From Paenalcaligenes hominis (GTDB lineage Bacteria; Pseudomonadota; Gammaproteobacteria; Burkholderiales; Burkholderiaceae_B): a DNA stretch of 64,000 bases. This document shows, piece by piece, positions 18,732 through 27,405 of this stretch; positions within the stretch are counted from its first letter, which is position 1, and every line of letters starts with the position of its first letter. Location: positions 286,015 through 350,014 of the forward strand of contig NZ_JAATIZ010000004.1 of assembly GCF_011927625.1 (NCBI RefSeq), written 5' to 3'. A program made the translations under genes and the position numbers. The notes beneath the pieces were generated by a model. It worked only from the letters and a program-made list of their open reading frames with translations. It made no database searches and was not told where the DNA came from.

Positions 18732-19035
18732 TTCACCTAAACCCTTTGTAAAGATATGTCTTTGTCTGTTTTTTTATTTAAAGACTAGGGCGTTTAAGCG
18801 TCCAATACCTTCTCTACCTAGCTTTATTCAGATAAGGTATAATCAGTAAAAAACTCAATAAAATCAAAAAGATAAAAGCGAATAAAACAAAAACATATGG
18901 TTTTCCCTAGACACGGATTTAGCATTAAAAAGGCTTTAATTAAGGATCATATTGACGCAGCATTATCATCAGCTAAAAGATACCCCCATGCTCTTTTATT
19001 AAAATAACCATTACTAAACTAGTACTCTGAACACC
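18732..19035. promoter_or_regulatory. catB/LysR divergent control region
   Basis: About 300 bases between divergent catB and its regulator, where LysR regulators of this type normally bind. I see inverted hexamers ATACCT (18805-18810) and AGGTAT (18835-18840), and on the minus strand a TTGAGT (about 18851-18856) that could be the -35 of catB. The textbook CatM/BenM site ATAC-N7-GTAT is not present in exact form. The region is AT-rich. Confidence 0.5.
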
Positions 19036-19956
19036 ATGGATCTAAAACAAATTCGCTATTTTGTCGCAGTTGCAGAGGCCCGTAGTTTTACCTTAGCTGC
19101 CGAACAATTACACATAACTCAACCCCCCCTTAGTCGACAGATTCAGTTGCTTGAGCAGTCGTTGGGGGTCCAGCTTATTGAGCGCGATAGCCGCCCTTTA
19201 CAACTTACCGAGGCCGGAAGACTTTTTTACGAGCAAAGTGTACAAATACTGCTACGTATTGAGCATATGCAGCTAGCTACTAGCCGTTTAGGCCAAAGTT
19301 ATCAGCAGCGTTTAACTATTGGTTTTGCTGCTTCGTCTTTATACGGTGGGCTGCCAATTTTGATTCAAAGCTTTAGAAAAACGTACCCAAATATACGGCT
19401 ACAGTTTTTAGAGCTAACATCTACCGAGCAGCTCGAAGCTTTAAAATCAGGACGAATTGATATCGGCTTTGGTCGTGTCAGAGTCCATGATCCAGCTATT
19501 GCAAGAATCACATTCCGAGAAGAACGTCTCGCCTTAGCGATGGCCTCAACCAGCCCTTTTGCTTTAGAAAAAGAACCTATCTGTTTAAGCGCTTTAAATC
19601 ACCAAACCTTAATCACCTATCCTTCCCAACCTCGACCGAGTTTTGCGGATTATGTGTTAAATGTACTCCACGATAAACGCATCTACCCTGCGGATATTCA
19701 AGAGGTTCTTAGTTTACAAACTGCTTTAGGACTGGTGTCTGCTGGTGAAGGTTTCTGTGTCATTCCTACTGCTGCTCGAATCCGTCAGGACATTTTCTAT
19801 CGCTTAATTCGTGATGATGACGTCAGCTCTCCCATCATTTTCAGTCACCGCAAAAAAGACAACTCGTGGTATATCCAAGCCATGCAGCATTTAGTACATA
19901 AAATGTATGTTGATCATCCTGAGCTTCTTCACCCCGATAACTGCATCAACCCCTAA
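19036..19956 (+). CDS. LysR-type regulator of the cat/ben operon (CatM/BenM/CatR-like)
   Basis: A 306-residue LysR-family activator. The N-terminal winged helix-turn-helix is classic (MDLKQIRYFVAVAEARSF, then AAEQLHITQPPLSRQI at about 21-36), followed by a periplasmic-binding-protein-like effector domain. CatM/BenM relatives respond to cis,cis-muconate and sometimes benzoate. Divergence from catB supports the same role here. No clear ribosome site precedes the ATG. The exact name (catM, benM or catR) cannot be settled from sequence. Confidence 0.9.
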   Translation: MDLKQIRYFVAVAEARSFTLAAEQLHITQPPLSRQIQLLEQSLGVQLIERDSRPLQLTEAGRLFYEQSVQILLRIEHMQLATSRLGQSYQQRLTIGFAASSLYGGLPILIQSFRKTYPNIRLQFLELTSTEQLEALKSGRIDIGFGRVRVHDPAIARITFREERLALAMASTSPFALEKEPICLSALNHQTLITYPSQPRPSFADYVLNVLHDKRIYPADIQEVLSLQTALGLVSAGEGFCVIPTAARIRQDIFYRLIRDDDVSSPIIFSHRKKDNSWYIQAMQHLVHKMYVDHPELLHPDNCINP

Positions 19957-20193
19957 GACGACTCTTCACTTTTTTATTAATGATATGTTTGGTTGCGCTT
20001 CATTTTGAGTAACGTAGGGGCTCTATCTTTATGTAAGCATATTTTACCCAACCGAGTGAAGCTAATCAGAGTAAAAATGTATCTTTCCATATTGCTTAAG
20101 CTCAATTTAATGTGCTCACAGCTCCTCTATCGCGTCCAGAGGCACAGCCTTTTTGCCTATGATGTTGTATTGTATAAGCTCTAGTCTTTTTCA

Positions 20194-21678
20194 ATGACCT
20201 CATTGCCTATGCCTATCCCGCCTCCTATTCCTGATTCCTCCTCTGCCCCCTCAACCCCTTCCTCTTCCTTTAATGCCATGCGTTGGCGCTTACTCACTGT
20301 GATTATCGGAGCCATTTTCATGACGCTCATCAGTGTGAGCGTGGTTAACGTGGCGTTACCTGCTGTGCAAACAGGACTCCAAGCCACCCACTCTGATTTA
20401 CAGTGGGTGCTGTCTGGCTATGCGCTCACTTTTGGAGTGGTACTGGTGAGTGCAGGACGAGCGGGAGACCTGATTGGTCGAGGTGGTTTGTTTATGCTGG
20501 GGGTGAGCATCTTTACACTGTCTTCTATTGCGGCAGGCTTTGCCCCCGATGCGCAATCATTAAACATTGCACGCTTTATCCAAGGGGTGGGCTCAGGTTT
20601 AGTGAACCCCCAAGGTATAGGCATGATTCAGCAGTATTTTAAAGGGCCTGAACGCGGTCGTGCTTTTGGAGTGTTTGGCACCACCGTGGGGGTGTCTGTT
20701 GCTATCGGCCCTGTGTTAGGGGGGCTTCTTATCCAGTTAGGAGGTCCCGATCTTGGGTGGCGTTTAACCTTTTTAATGAATGTCCCTATCGGTATCTTAA
20801 CGTTATTTTTAGCTTGGCTCTGGTTCCCTCGTCCTTTAGTCAACTTTTCCGAATTGAAAAAACCCCATGGCCTAAGCTCTTTGGATCCCATTGGCGCTTT
20901 GTTATTAGGCGCGGGGGTGCTCAGCGTGTTGTTTCCCTTTGTGGAGTCCCAATCTTCTGGGTTCATTTGGCTGCTTATTCCCTTAGGGCTGTTACTTTTT
21001 TATTTATGGGTTCAATGGGAAAACTGGTATACGCGTCGTGGTTATAGCCCCATGGTGGATTTAACGATTTTCTCTATTACTAGCTATCGTAATGGCAGCT
21101 TAATTATGGCCCTGTATTTTTTAGGTATGACCAGCGTGTGGGTGCTGATTCCTATCTATACACAGCAGGATATTGGCTTTACGGCTTTTGAGGCAGGCCT
21201 AATTGGTATTCCATCGGCATTACTTTCTGCGCTGGCTTCAAACTGGTCTGGACGCCATATTAATCGCTACGGACGTAAAATCGTGATTGGTGGGCTTTGT
21301 ATGGCCATGCTTGGCCTTGTGCTCAGCATTGGATTCATTTTGCTGCATTATTACGTTGGGCTGAGTATTTGGTGGCTGTTAGTCAGTCTTGGCCTCTTTG
21401 GCTTAGGTCAAGGCGCTACGATCAGCCCCAACCAGACTTTAACCCTAGCTGAAGTGCCACTTAATTACGCGGGCAGCTCGGGCGCTATCATGCAAACCGG
21501 GCAACGTATTGGCACCTCAGTAGGTATAGCCGTTATTACCGCCTTGGTATTTAGCTTGCAGCCGCGTACCTCTTGGACCGCAGCCGTGATTATTGGTTTT
21601 ATTGCTATTTTATGTATTATGAGTTTGTCGTTGTGGATGGCATTTAAGGACTTGGCACACAGAAAACGACCCGCCTAA
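20194..21678 (+). CDS. DHA2-family MFS drug exporter
   Basis: A 494-residue, probably 14-helix transporter of the DHA2 (EmrB/QacA) group, shown by SVVNVALPAVQ in helix 1, the GRAGDLIGRG loop and the late GQGATISPNQTL region. The first 28 residues are a disordered Pro/Ser-rich tail. No ribosome site is visible ahead of the ATG at 20194, and starts at 20209 or at the ATG before RWRLLTV (about 20278) are possible. It follows the LysR gene by about 240 bases that contain no gene. It probably exports a toxic organic compound; substrate unknown. Confidence 0.8.
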   Translation: MTSLPMPIPPPIPDSSSAPSTPSSSFNAMRWRLLTVIIGAIFMTLISVSVVNVALPAVQTGLQATHSDLQWVLSGYALTFGVVLVSAGRAGDLIGRGGLFMLGVSIFTLSSIAAGFAPDAQSLNIARFIQGVGSGLVNPQGIGMIQQYFKGPERGRAFGVFGTTVGVSVAIGPVLGGLLIQLGGPDLGWRLTFLMNVPIGILTLFLAWLWFPRPLVNFSELKKPHGLSSLDPIGALLLGAGVLSVLFPFVESQSSGFIWLLIPLGLLLFYLWVQWENWYTRRGYSPMVDLTIFSITSYRNGSLIMALYFLGMTSVWVLIPIYTQQDIGFTAFEAGLIGIPSALLSALASNWSGRHINRYGRKIVIGGLCMAMLGLVLSIGFILLHYYVGLSIWWLLVSLGLFGLGQGATISPNQTLTLAEVPLNYAGSSGAIMQTGQRIGTSVGIAVITALVFSLQPRTSWTAAVIIGFIAILCIMSLSLWMAFKDLAHRKRPA

Positions 21679-21741
21679 GCCACTGGCCAATGGGCTTGTC
21701 GTGTTCGTGCAACGCCAACTTAGTCATGTTAAGCCAATACT

Positions 21742-21779
21742 AATGCGCTCGGACTTTAAACGTCGCGAGCGCATTTTTA
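21742..21779. terminator. Bidirectional terminator hairpin
   Basis: AATGCGCTCG (21742-21751) pairs with CGAGCGCATT (21766-21775), followed by T residues. It lies between the convergent MFS exporter and serine hydrolase genes. Confidence 0.75.
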
Positions 21780-21796
21780 AAAAACCAAACCGTTAT

Positions 21797-23029
21797 TTAT
21801 TTTAATGCTTGGACAATAGCCGCAAACACATCATTATCGGGTACGGTGGCTTTGTTTTGAGGTTTAGGCAATGCACCCCACGCCGCAATGACCACATTGT
21901 GCTTAGGGTTCACGTATACATGCTGCCCGAAAATACCGCGCGCTTCAAACGCGCCTTCGTGTACGGTACCGTCTGCATTAGGGATAGGCCACAACATATA
22001 CCCATAATTAACACGCTCGCCATTGATATCTTTAGGTGAGCCGGCTTCTTTAACCCAGCCTTTAGGCAATATTTCTTCGCCGTCAATCACTCCATCATTA
22101 AGTAAAAACTGACCAAAGCGACCGTAATCACGCAAGGTAGCGGATAGACCACTGCCACCCACTTCTAAGCCATCATCGGACTCAAGCCACCAGGTGGCAT
22201 CCGACTCCATACCGAGCTTGCTCCAGATACGTTCGGATAAGTACTCGCTTACGGGTTTACCTACTGCTGCTTTAACTAAGGCACCGGCAACTTGCGTTTC
22301 CCCTGTGCTGTAATTCCATTTTGTGCCGGGCTCGGCGGCACGGGGTAAAGAGGCCATCAGTTTTAGCACGCCACCGGGCTCTTGGGCATGCTGCACCTCG
22401 AGCATGGCACGGCGGTCGGACTTGGGATCGGTGTAGGTTTCGTTCCACTGTACCCCGGAAGCCATCTGCAATAAATGACGCACGGTTACGCCGTCATAGG
22501 CGCTTTCTTTAAGCTCGGGTAAGTAGTTCGTGATGGGGTCATCAATACTTTTGATATGACCATCTTTAATGGCGGCACCGATTAAGGTCGCAGTAATGGA
22601 TTTAACCACTGACATGGACATCCAACGGGTTTGGTCGGTATTACCCAACTGGTAGGTCTCGTAAGCAATTTTGCCATCTTTTAGCACTAACAAACCTGCT
22701 ACGCGATTGATGGTAATGTAATCCACTAAGTCGTAGGTTTTGTCGTGTGCTTTGACCTCGATTTGGGTCAGCTTCTTGTCACTTTGAGGCAGAGGATAAA
22801 CATGCGCCGGATCGTGTTTTACTGCTCGTGTAGCAAATAGGCGGTCAATATTACGAAACGTATTGGCTTGAACGTCAGGTAGTAACACCCCATCATAAAC
22901 TTGTTGCACCGTGCCAATTTCCTCTTTTGCATGAGGATTGGGAACAGTTTGCGCGAAAGTGGGAAGTGCGTAGAGGGTACCTATAGCCATCATGACATTC
23001 CATTTGATTCGTGTTTTTGCAGCTAGCAC
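21797..23029 (-). CDS. Serine hydrolase, class C beta-lactamase fold
   Basis: A 410-residue probable exported hydrolase of the beta-lactamase/transpeptidase superfamily. A GTG at 23029 with AGGAG 6 bases upstream gives a signal peptide ending PTFAQ. The active-site SxxK is S140-V-V-K143, and a tyrosine motif WNYSTGET follows, the usual YxN being YST. This pattern fits 6-aminohexanoate-dimer hydrolase/EstB-type esterases rather than true AmpC. Substrate unknown. Confidence 0.8.
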   Translation of the reverse strand: MLAAKTRIKWNVMMAIGTLYALPTFAQTVPNPHAKEEIGTVQQVYDGVLLPDVQANTFRNIDRLFATRAVKHDPAHVYPLPQSDKKLTQIEVKAHDKTYDLVDYITINRVAGLLVLKDGKIAYETYQLGNTDQTRWMSMSVVKSITATLIGAAIKDGHIKSIDDPITNYLPELKESAYDGVTVRHLLQMASGVQWNETYTDPKSDRRAMLEVQHAQEPGGVLKLMASLPRAAEPGTKWNYSTGETQVAGALVKAAVGKPVSEYLSERIWSKLGMESDATWWLESDDGLEVGGSGLSATLRDYGRFGQFLLNDGVIDGEEILPKGWVKEAGSPKDINGERVNYGYMLWPIPNADGTVHEGAFEARGIFGQHVYVNPKHNVVIAAWGALPKPQNKATVPDNDVFAAIVQALK

Positions 23030-23236
23030 GGGAGGCTCCTTTGTATTGAGCGAGGCGGAGCGAGATCTTTATTTATATTTCGCTTAGCCTAATTCGATCG
23101 GGTTGTTATTAGAGGTCTCATCATAGTCGGCTAGCCTTATGCAAGCGCTACAAGAGGTATCCATATGAAAAGATATTTCTACCTCCTGCCCTAAGCAGTC
23201 AACGAGAGCGCAAGCGTTTGGACTGGGTTGCCCTCG

Positions 23237-24433
23237 TTATTTTGTAATCAGTTGTGCCTGTCGATACGCCACCAACAAAATGATACTGATAACACCCACT
23301 ACCCATTGCCAACTTCCATGCAGCCAAAACCACCCAATGGCATACCCTAATACACTGGATCCTAAATAATAAAAACTAAGATAAAGCGCTGAGGCTTGGG
23401 CTCGTGCTTTGGTTGCTGTGCGTCCTACCAGCCCACTCGCAACGGAATGGGCACCAAAAAACCCAGCGGTAAACAAAGCTAAGCCGATAATAATCACACT
23501 GAGCTGAAAAGTCAGACACAACAAGGCCCCAAGCAGCATTACCCCAATAGCACTAAGTAAGACAGGACGTGCGCCTTTTTTTGCGACCAGCTTCCCCGCA
23601 ATATTTGAGCTCCAAATCCCAAGTAAATACACCAAAAACAAAAAGCCAATGACACTGCTTGATAACTCGAAAGGGGCCTGTGATAAATAAAAGCCAATGT
23701 AATTGAATAAAGCCACAAAGCTGCCCATTAATAAAAAAGGCAACCAAAACAAAATTCGTAATTGTTTATTGGCTATATGCTGAACATAATTTTGCACCAC
23801 TGCTTTTAAGGAGAGCGGCTGAGCAAAAAAATGTTTAGAGGCTGGAAGCAACCAAATAAATAAACCACAAGCAATAAGCGCTAAGGTGGCAATGCCCCCT
23901 AAGGCCACTTGCCAGCCTGCCCAATCACTAAGAATGCCAGTCACTAATCGCCCTAACAACCCACCTAACGCCGTACCACTGATATAGGTGCCCATGGCTA
24001 CCGATAATGAACTGGGGTCGAACTCTTCCACTATGTATGCCATCGCTAAGGCGGGCAAACCACTTAACATAATTCCCAGCAAAGTGCGCAGCACGAGCAA
24101 TACATGCCAGTTTGTTACCCAAGCTGTGCTTAAGCCCAAAGTGCAGGCACCAATCAGGGCCACCACCATGACCCGTTTGCGCCCCCAGCTTTCACTTAAA
24201 GCCCCTGAAATAAGCAACCCTGCTGCCAAGCTAAATGTCGTGACAGAAAGTGCTAGGCTGCTATTAGCCGCCGTAATAGAAAAGTAAATAGCTAATTGAG
24301 GTAATAAGGGTTGCACACAATAAAGTAATGCAAAAGTAGCAAAACCCGCACAAAATAAAGCAAAGGTAGCGCGTTTGTATTCGCGGCTACCTTGCATAAT
24401 AAAAGCATCTGGCTCAGATGAGGATGTCAACAT
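23237..24433 (-). CDS. MFS transporter, YnfM-like
   Basis: A 398-residue, 12-helix major facilitator resembling YnfM, with ATFALLYCVQPLLPQLA in helix 1 and GALSESWGRKRVMV in the 2-3 loop. The start is uncertain: no ribosome site is clear, and ATGs at 24433 and 24397 are both possible after an unlikely hydrophobic leader. It is preceded by an AT-rich 280-base region shared with the divergent Bug receptor gene. Substrate unknown. Confidence 0.78.
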   Translation of the reverse strand: MLTSSSEPDAFIMQGSREYKRATFALFCAGFATFALLYCVQPLLPQLAIYFSITAANSSLALSVTTFSLAAGLLISGALSESWGRKRVMVVALIGACTLGLSTAWVTNWHVLLVLRTLLGIMLSGLPALAMAYIVEEFDPSSLSVAMGTYISGTALGGLLGRLVTGILSDWAGWQVALGGIATLALIACGLFIWLLPASKHFFAQPLSLKAVVQNYVQHIANKQLRILFWLPFLLMGSFVALFNYIGFYLSQAPFELSSSVIGFLFLVYLLGIWSSNIAGKLVAKKGARPVLLSAIGVMLLGALLCLTFQLSVIIIGLALFTAGFFGAHSVASGLVGRTATKARAQASALYLSFYYLGSSVLGYAIGWFWLHGSWQWVVGVISIILLVAYRQAQLITK

Positions 24434-24713
24434 ATACCACGTACTACTTAAATATAAATAAAGGCAAAATATGAACAAATAAATAAATTGGTAAGTCTAT
24501 TAGTTTGTTTTTACCCTACCCATCATACCCCCAACCGTCATTTAGCATAGAGTTTTCTTGCTCTTAGTCTCTTTCAATGGACGTCATCCAAGTAAAAACC
24601 CTAAAGTTCTAAAGATAGGACTTTTAGACTATAGTGTTTGCATGTCGTTTGCTTAAATGACATCTGAGCAGTCCTTTTTACATCAATAAGTAGGACGATT
24701 TAAGGAGACAACC

Positions 24714-25685
24714 ATGCTAAAAAAACTAGTAAAACCGATGCTCTTTTCCCTAGCCGCTGGTATAAGCAGTACAGCGTTGGCTAGTACCTACCCAGAGCAC
24801 CCCATTCGTATTGTGGTGCCCTACGCACCGGGGTCTACGGGTGATCTGGCTATTCGCCAAATACAGCCGTTATTAACTGAAGAGCTAGGCCAACCTATTA
24901 TTATTGAAAATAAATCAGGGGCTGGCGGTAATATTGGCGCACAGTACGTAGCCCGCGCAAAACCGGATGGCTATACCCTGCTATTAGGTGCCACCAATAA
25001 CTTTGTTATTAACCAGTTCTTATTTACAGATCTTGGCTATGACCCGTTGATTGACTTAGATCCTATAACTAAAGTTGTCTATGTGCCTGCATTTATTTAT
25101 ATTAATGCGGAGGTGCCAGCCAAAAACTTTGCTGAGTTTAAAGACTATGCGCAGCGTCACCCGGGGCAATTAAATTATGGTACGCCCGGCGCTGGCACTA
25201 CCCCCGCCTTATCGGGTTGGATGCTTTCCGAGGCAATACAAGGCGACATGATTGAAGTCAGTTATCGTGGCTCCCCACCTGGCGTGCTGGCATTATTAGC
25301 TAATGAAGTTCAGGTGTACATCGGTGGCTATGGTATTGCCTCCTCGCATCTTGAAAGTGAAAAGCTGCGGGCATTAGCTGTAGCATTACCTGAACGCTAT
25401 GCTGAGCTGCCAGAGGTTCCCACCACCAAAGAGGTAGGTATCGAAGACGTGGTACTTAGTAACTGGTGGGGCTTAGCGGCTCCGGCTAACACTGACCCCG
25501 CTATACTCACTCAATTAGAGCACGCTTTGCATACTGTTTTGCAAAACACAGCGCTTCAAAACGCATTAAGCACCCAAGGCTTTGTGGTGACATCCAGTAC
25601 GGCACAACAATTTAAAGAGGAAATGCAAAGCGAAGCGTCGTATTGGCAAACCATTATTCAAAAAGCCAATCTAGAGGTGAACTAG
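24714..25685 (+). CDS. Bug-family tripartite tricarboxylate receptor
   Basis: A 323-residue periplasmic receptor of the Bug/TctC family. The signal peptide ends near ALAS, followed by the family start YPEHPIRIVVPYAPG and the G-A-G-G-N-I-G-A loop (ENKSGAGGNIGAQYVA). AAGGAG precedes the ATG. No TctA/TctB membrane genes are nearby, which is common for the many Bug orphans of Alcaligenaceae. The upstream leader contains an imperfect inverted repeat (TCTAAAG/CTTTTAGA near 24608-24630) that could be an operator. Substrate unknown. Confidence 0.9.
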   Translation: MLKKLVKPMLFSLAAGISSTALASTYPEHPIRIVVPYAPGSTGDLAIRQIQPLLTEELGQPIIIENKSGAGGNIGAQYVARAKPDGYTLLLGATNNFVINQFLFTDLGYDPLIDLDPITKVVYVPAFIYINAEVPAKNFAEFKDYAQRHPGQLNYGTPGAGTTPALSGWMLSEAIQGDMIEVSYRGSPPGVLALLANEVQVYIGGYGIASSHLESEKLRALAVALPERYAELPEVPTTKEVGIEDVVLSNWWGLAAPANTDPAILTQLEHALHTVLQNTALQNALSTQGFVVTSSTAQQFKEEMQSEASYWQTIIQKANLEVN

Positions 25686-25686
25686 T

Positions 25687-26454
25687 ATGATGAGTTATCG
25701 CCGCTCAGGCGCAGGAGAGCCCGTCTTTTTATTACACGGTTATGCTTCATCATCAGCGATTTGGCACTCTTTAATCTCAGACTTAGAGAAACAATTTGAT
25801 GTAATTGCTATCGATTGGCCTGGCTTTGGAACCAGTCACATGCTGCCGCCCTATACGAAGCTTGAGGATTTTGCTGAAGGTCTGCTGGAATTAGCTCAAG
25901 AGTTAAAGATCCCGCACTTTCATGTTCTGGGACATTCCATGAGCGGTTTTGTGGTGCAACAACTATTATCACAGCATAAAGAAGCATTGCTTAGTGCGGT
26001 GTTATATGGGGCGGGGTTAAAGTTAGATGCCACACGACGTTTTGAAAGCATTGAGACTACATTACAGCGGTTGCATCACGATGGCGCAGCAGTCAGTGCA
26101 CAGCGCGTGATTCACTCGTGGTTTTATGATTTAGATCGCGACCCACACGCGCTGCAACAGTGCATGCATGCAGCTGACGGCATGACAGTCGAGGCCGGCA
26201 GCGCAGCCATAAAAGCGATGGCAAATGCTGACTTTACTCACTTGCTTGCGCAAGTGGACGTGCCTACGCTTATTATTTTAGGCGAAGCGGAGCGCAGCCA
26301 TCCACCGCATAGTGCATTAGAGCTTCACGCTGCTATACCCCACGCGCATTTAGCCATATTGCCTTTTGCGGGTCATGTGGCGCATTTAGAGCAACCAAAA
26401 AGTTTTAATCATAGTGTGAAAGAGTTCTTGAACCAGGCTGTTAATTTGTCTTAA
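25687..26454 (+). CDS. Alpha/beta hydrolase
   Basis: A 255-residue alpha/beta hydrolase with the oxyanion stretch LLHGYASSS, the nucleophile elbow GHSMSG (S84), and late catalytic residues in the GEAERSH and GHVAHLEQP regions. It starts one base after the Bug receptor stop, so the two are coupled and probably serve the same compound, such as an ester or lactone imported by the receptor. A terminator hairpin follows. Confidence 0.85.
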   Translation: MMSYRRSGAGEPVFLLHGYASSSAIWHSLISDLEKQFDVIAIDWPGFGTSHMLPPYTKLEDFAEGLLELAQELKIPHFHVLGHSMSGFVVQQLLSQHKEALLSAVLYGAGLKLDATRRFESIETTLQRLHHDGAAVSAQRVIHSWFYDLDRDPHALQQCMHAADGMTVEAGSAAIKAMANADFTHLLAQVDVPTLIILGEAERSHPPHSALELHAAIPHAHLAILPFAGHVAHLEQPKSFNHSVKEFLNQAVNLS

Positions 26455-26476
26455 CTAAAGTAGATCTGCTTACCCT

Positions 26477-26509
26477 AAAAGCTCAGCAGTTGTTCCTGCT
26501 GAGCTTTTT
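26477..26509 (+). terminator. Rho-independent terminator after the Bug/hydrolase pair
   Basis: GCTCAGCAG and CTGCTGAGC pair around TTGTTC, flanked by A4 and T5 runs. Confidence 0.9.
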
Positions 26510-26601
26510 AAAGCCACGGTTAACAAAATCTCTGGTGTTTACACAGCTGCTATGATAGGGTACTGGATTTTTTCCCAGTATCACTAAGGCAGTAGAAACA
26601 C

Positions 26602-27126
26602 ATGACAGGTAAAGGACATCGACTAACCGGAGTCGGCGCAGGTTTTTTTGCTGCAGCATTCGTCCATGTTTTAGGTTTTTCCTATAGCGCAGAGGCCATT
26701 GCAGCACTTGCCGCCGCTTTTTCAACCACACTACCTGATTTAATAGAAATTCCTATTTATAAGCGAGGCGCGCGAACGCGGACGCTGATTCCTCATCGCA
26801 CCATTACCCATTGGCCCCCTCTGTGGTTTGGAATCATGTATGGGGCTTATTACTACTTAGAGCCTTATTATGCCTGTGCACTGATAGGCATGAGCGTAGG
26901 CGCTTTAGCGCATATTCTTGCCGATGCCCCTAATCCGCTGGGCATTCCATGGGTTTTGCCGCATAAACGCATTGCCATATTTGGTGGTTTATGGCGCTCG
27001 GGTGAAAACGAAAAAATGATGGTGACTGTTTTTACCCTCTTTGGTGTAGGCAGTTGGCTATACGCGCATCAAAATACAGTCGCTGGACAATACTTAACTC
27101 ATTTATGGGTCTGGCTGTGGACTTGA
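26602..27126 (+). CDS. YdjM-like membrane-bound metal-dependent hydrolase
   Basis: A 174-residue inner-membrane protein of the YdjM (DUF457) family. The conserved metal-binding histidine/acid motifs are seen as GKGHRLTG near the N-terminus, TLPDLIE at about 44-50, PHRTITHW and AHILADAPNPLG. Four hydrophobic helices are evident. Some members are SOS-induced; I do not see a clear LexA box here. The biochemical role of the family is not established. Confidence 0.82.
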   Translation: MTGKGHRLTGVGAGFFAAAFVHVLGFSYSAEAIAALAAAFSTTLPDLIEIPIYKRGARTRTLIPHRTITHWPPLWFGIMYGAYYYLEPYYACALIGMSVGALAHILADAPNPLGIPWVLPHKRIAIFGGLWRSGENEKMMVTVFTLFGVGSWLYAHQNTVAGQYLTHLWVWLWT

Positions 27127-27132
27127 CCCCTC

Positions 27133-27155
27133 CCCGCCCTTTAGAGCGGGTTTTT
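27133..27155 (+). terminator. Rho-independent terminator
   Basis: CCCGC pairs with GCGGG around a short loop and is followed by T5, directly after the YdjM-like gene. Confidence 0.8.
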
Positions 27156-27405
27156 CGTGCTAGTCAATAAAAACCACAATGTTTTCAAACACCTACTGTT
27201 AGCCCTAATGGCCTTAAAACTCAAGCCGTGGTACAATAGGTACATTCACTACTTGTACCCACTATCGCTACGATGGGTCTGAGGGCATTTTTTAAGTTCA
27301 ATACAAAGCAAGTATGAACACTTAAAAACGGCCTTTCTTTATTAACAATTATTACAAAAAGAGCGCTCAATGTATTAGCGCCTCACAAAGAAACGGAGTT
27401 TTATT

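Noticed and set aside
27127..27405. Riboswitch in the leader of the flavin monooxygenase gene
   Set aside because: Some short repeats (GGTACA-like, ACCCAC/GATGGGT) are present, but no known riboswitch core is recognisable.
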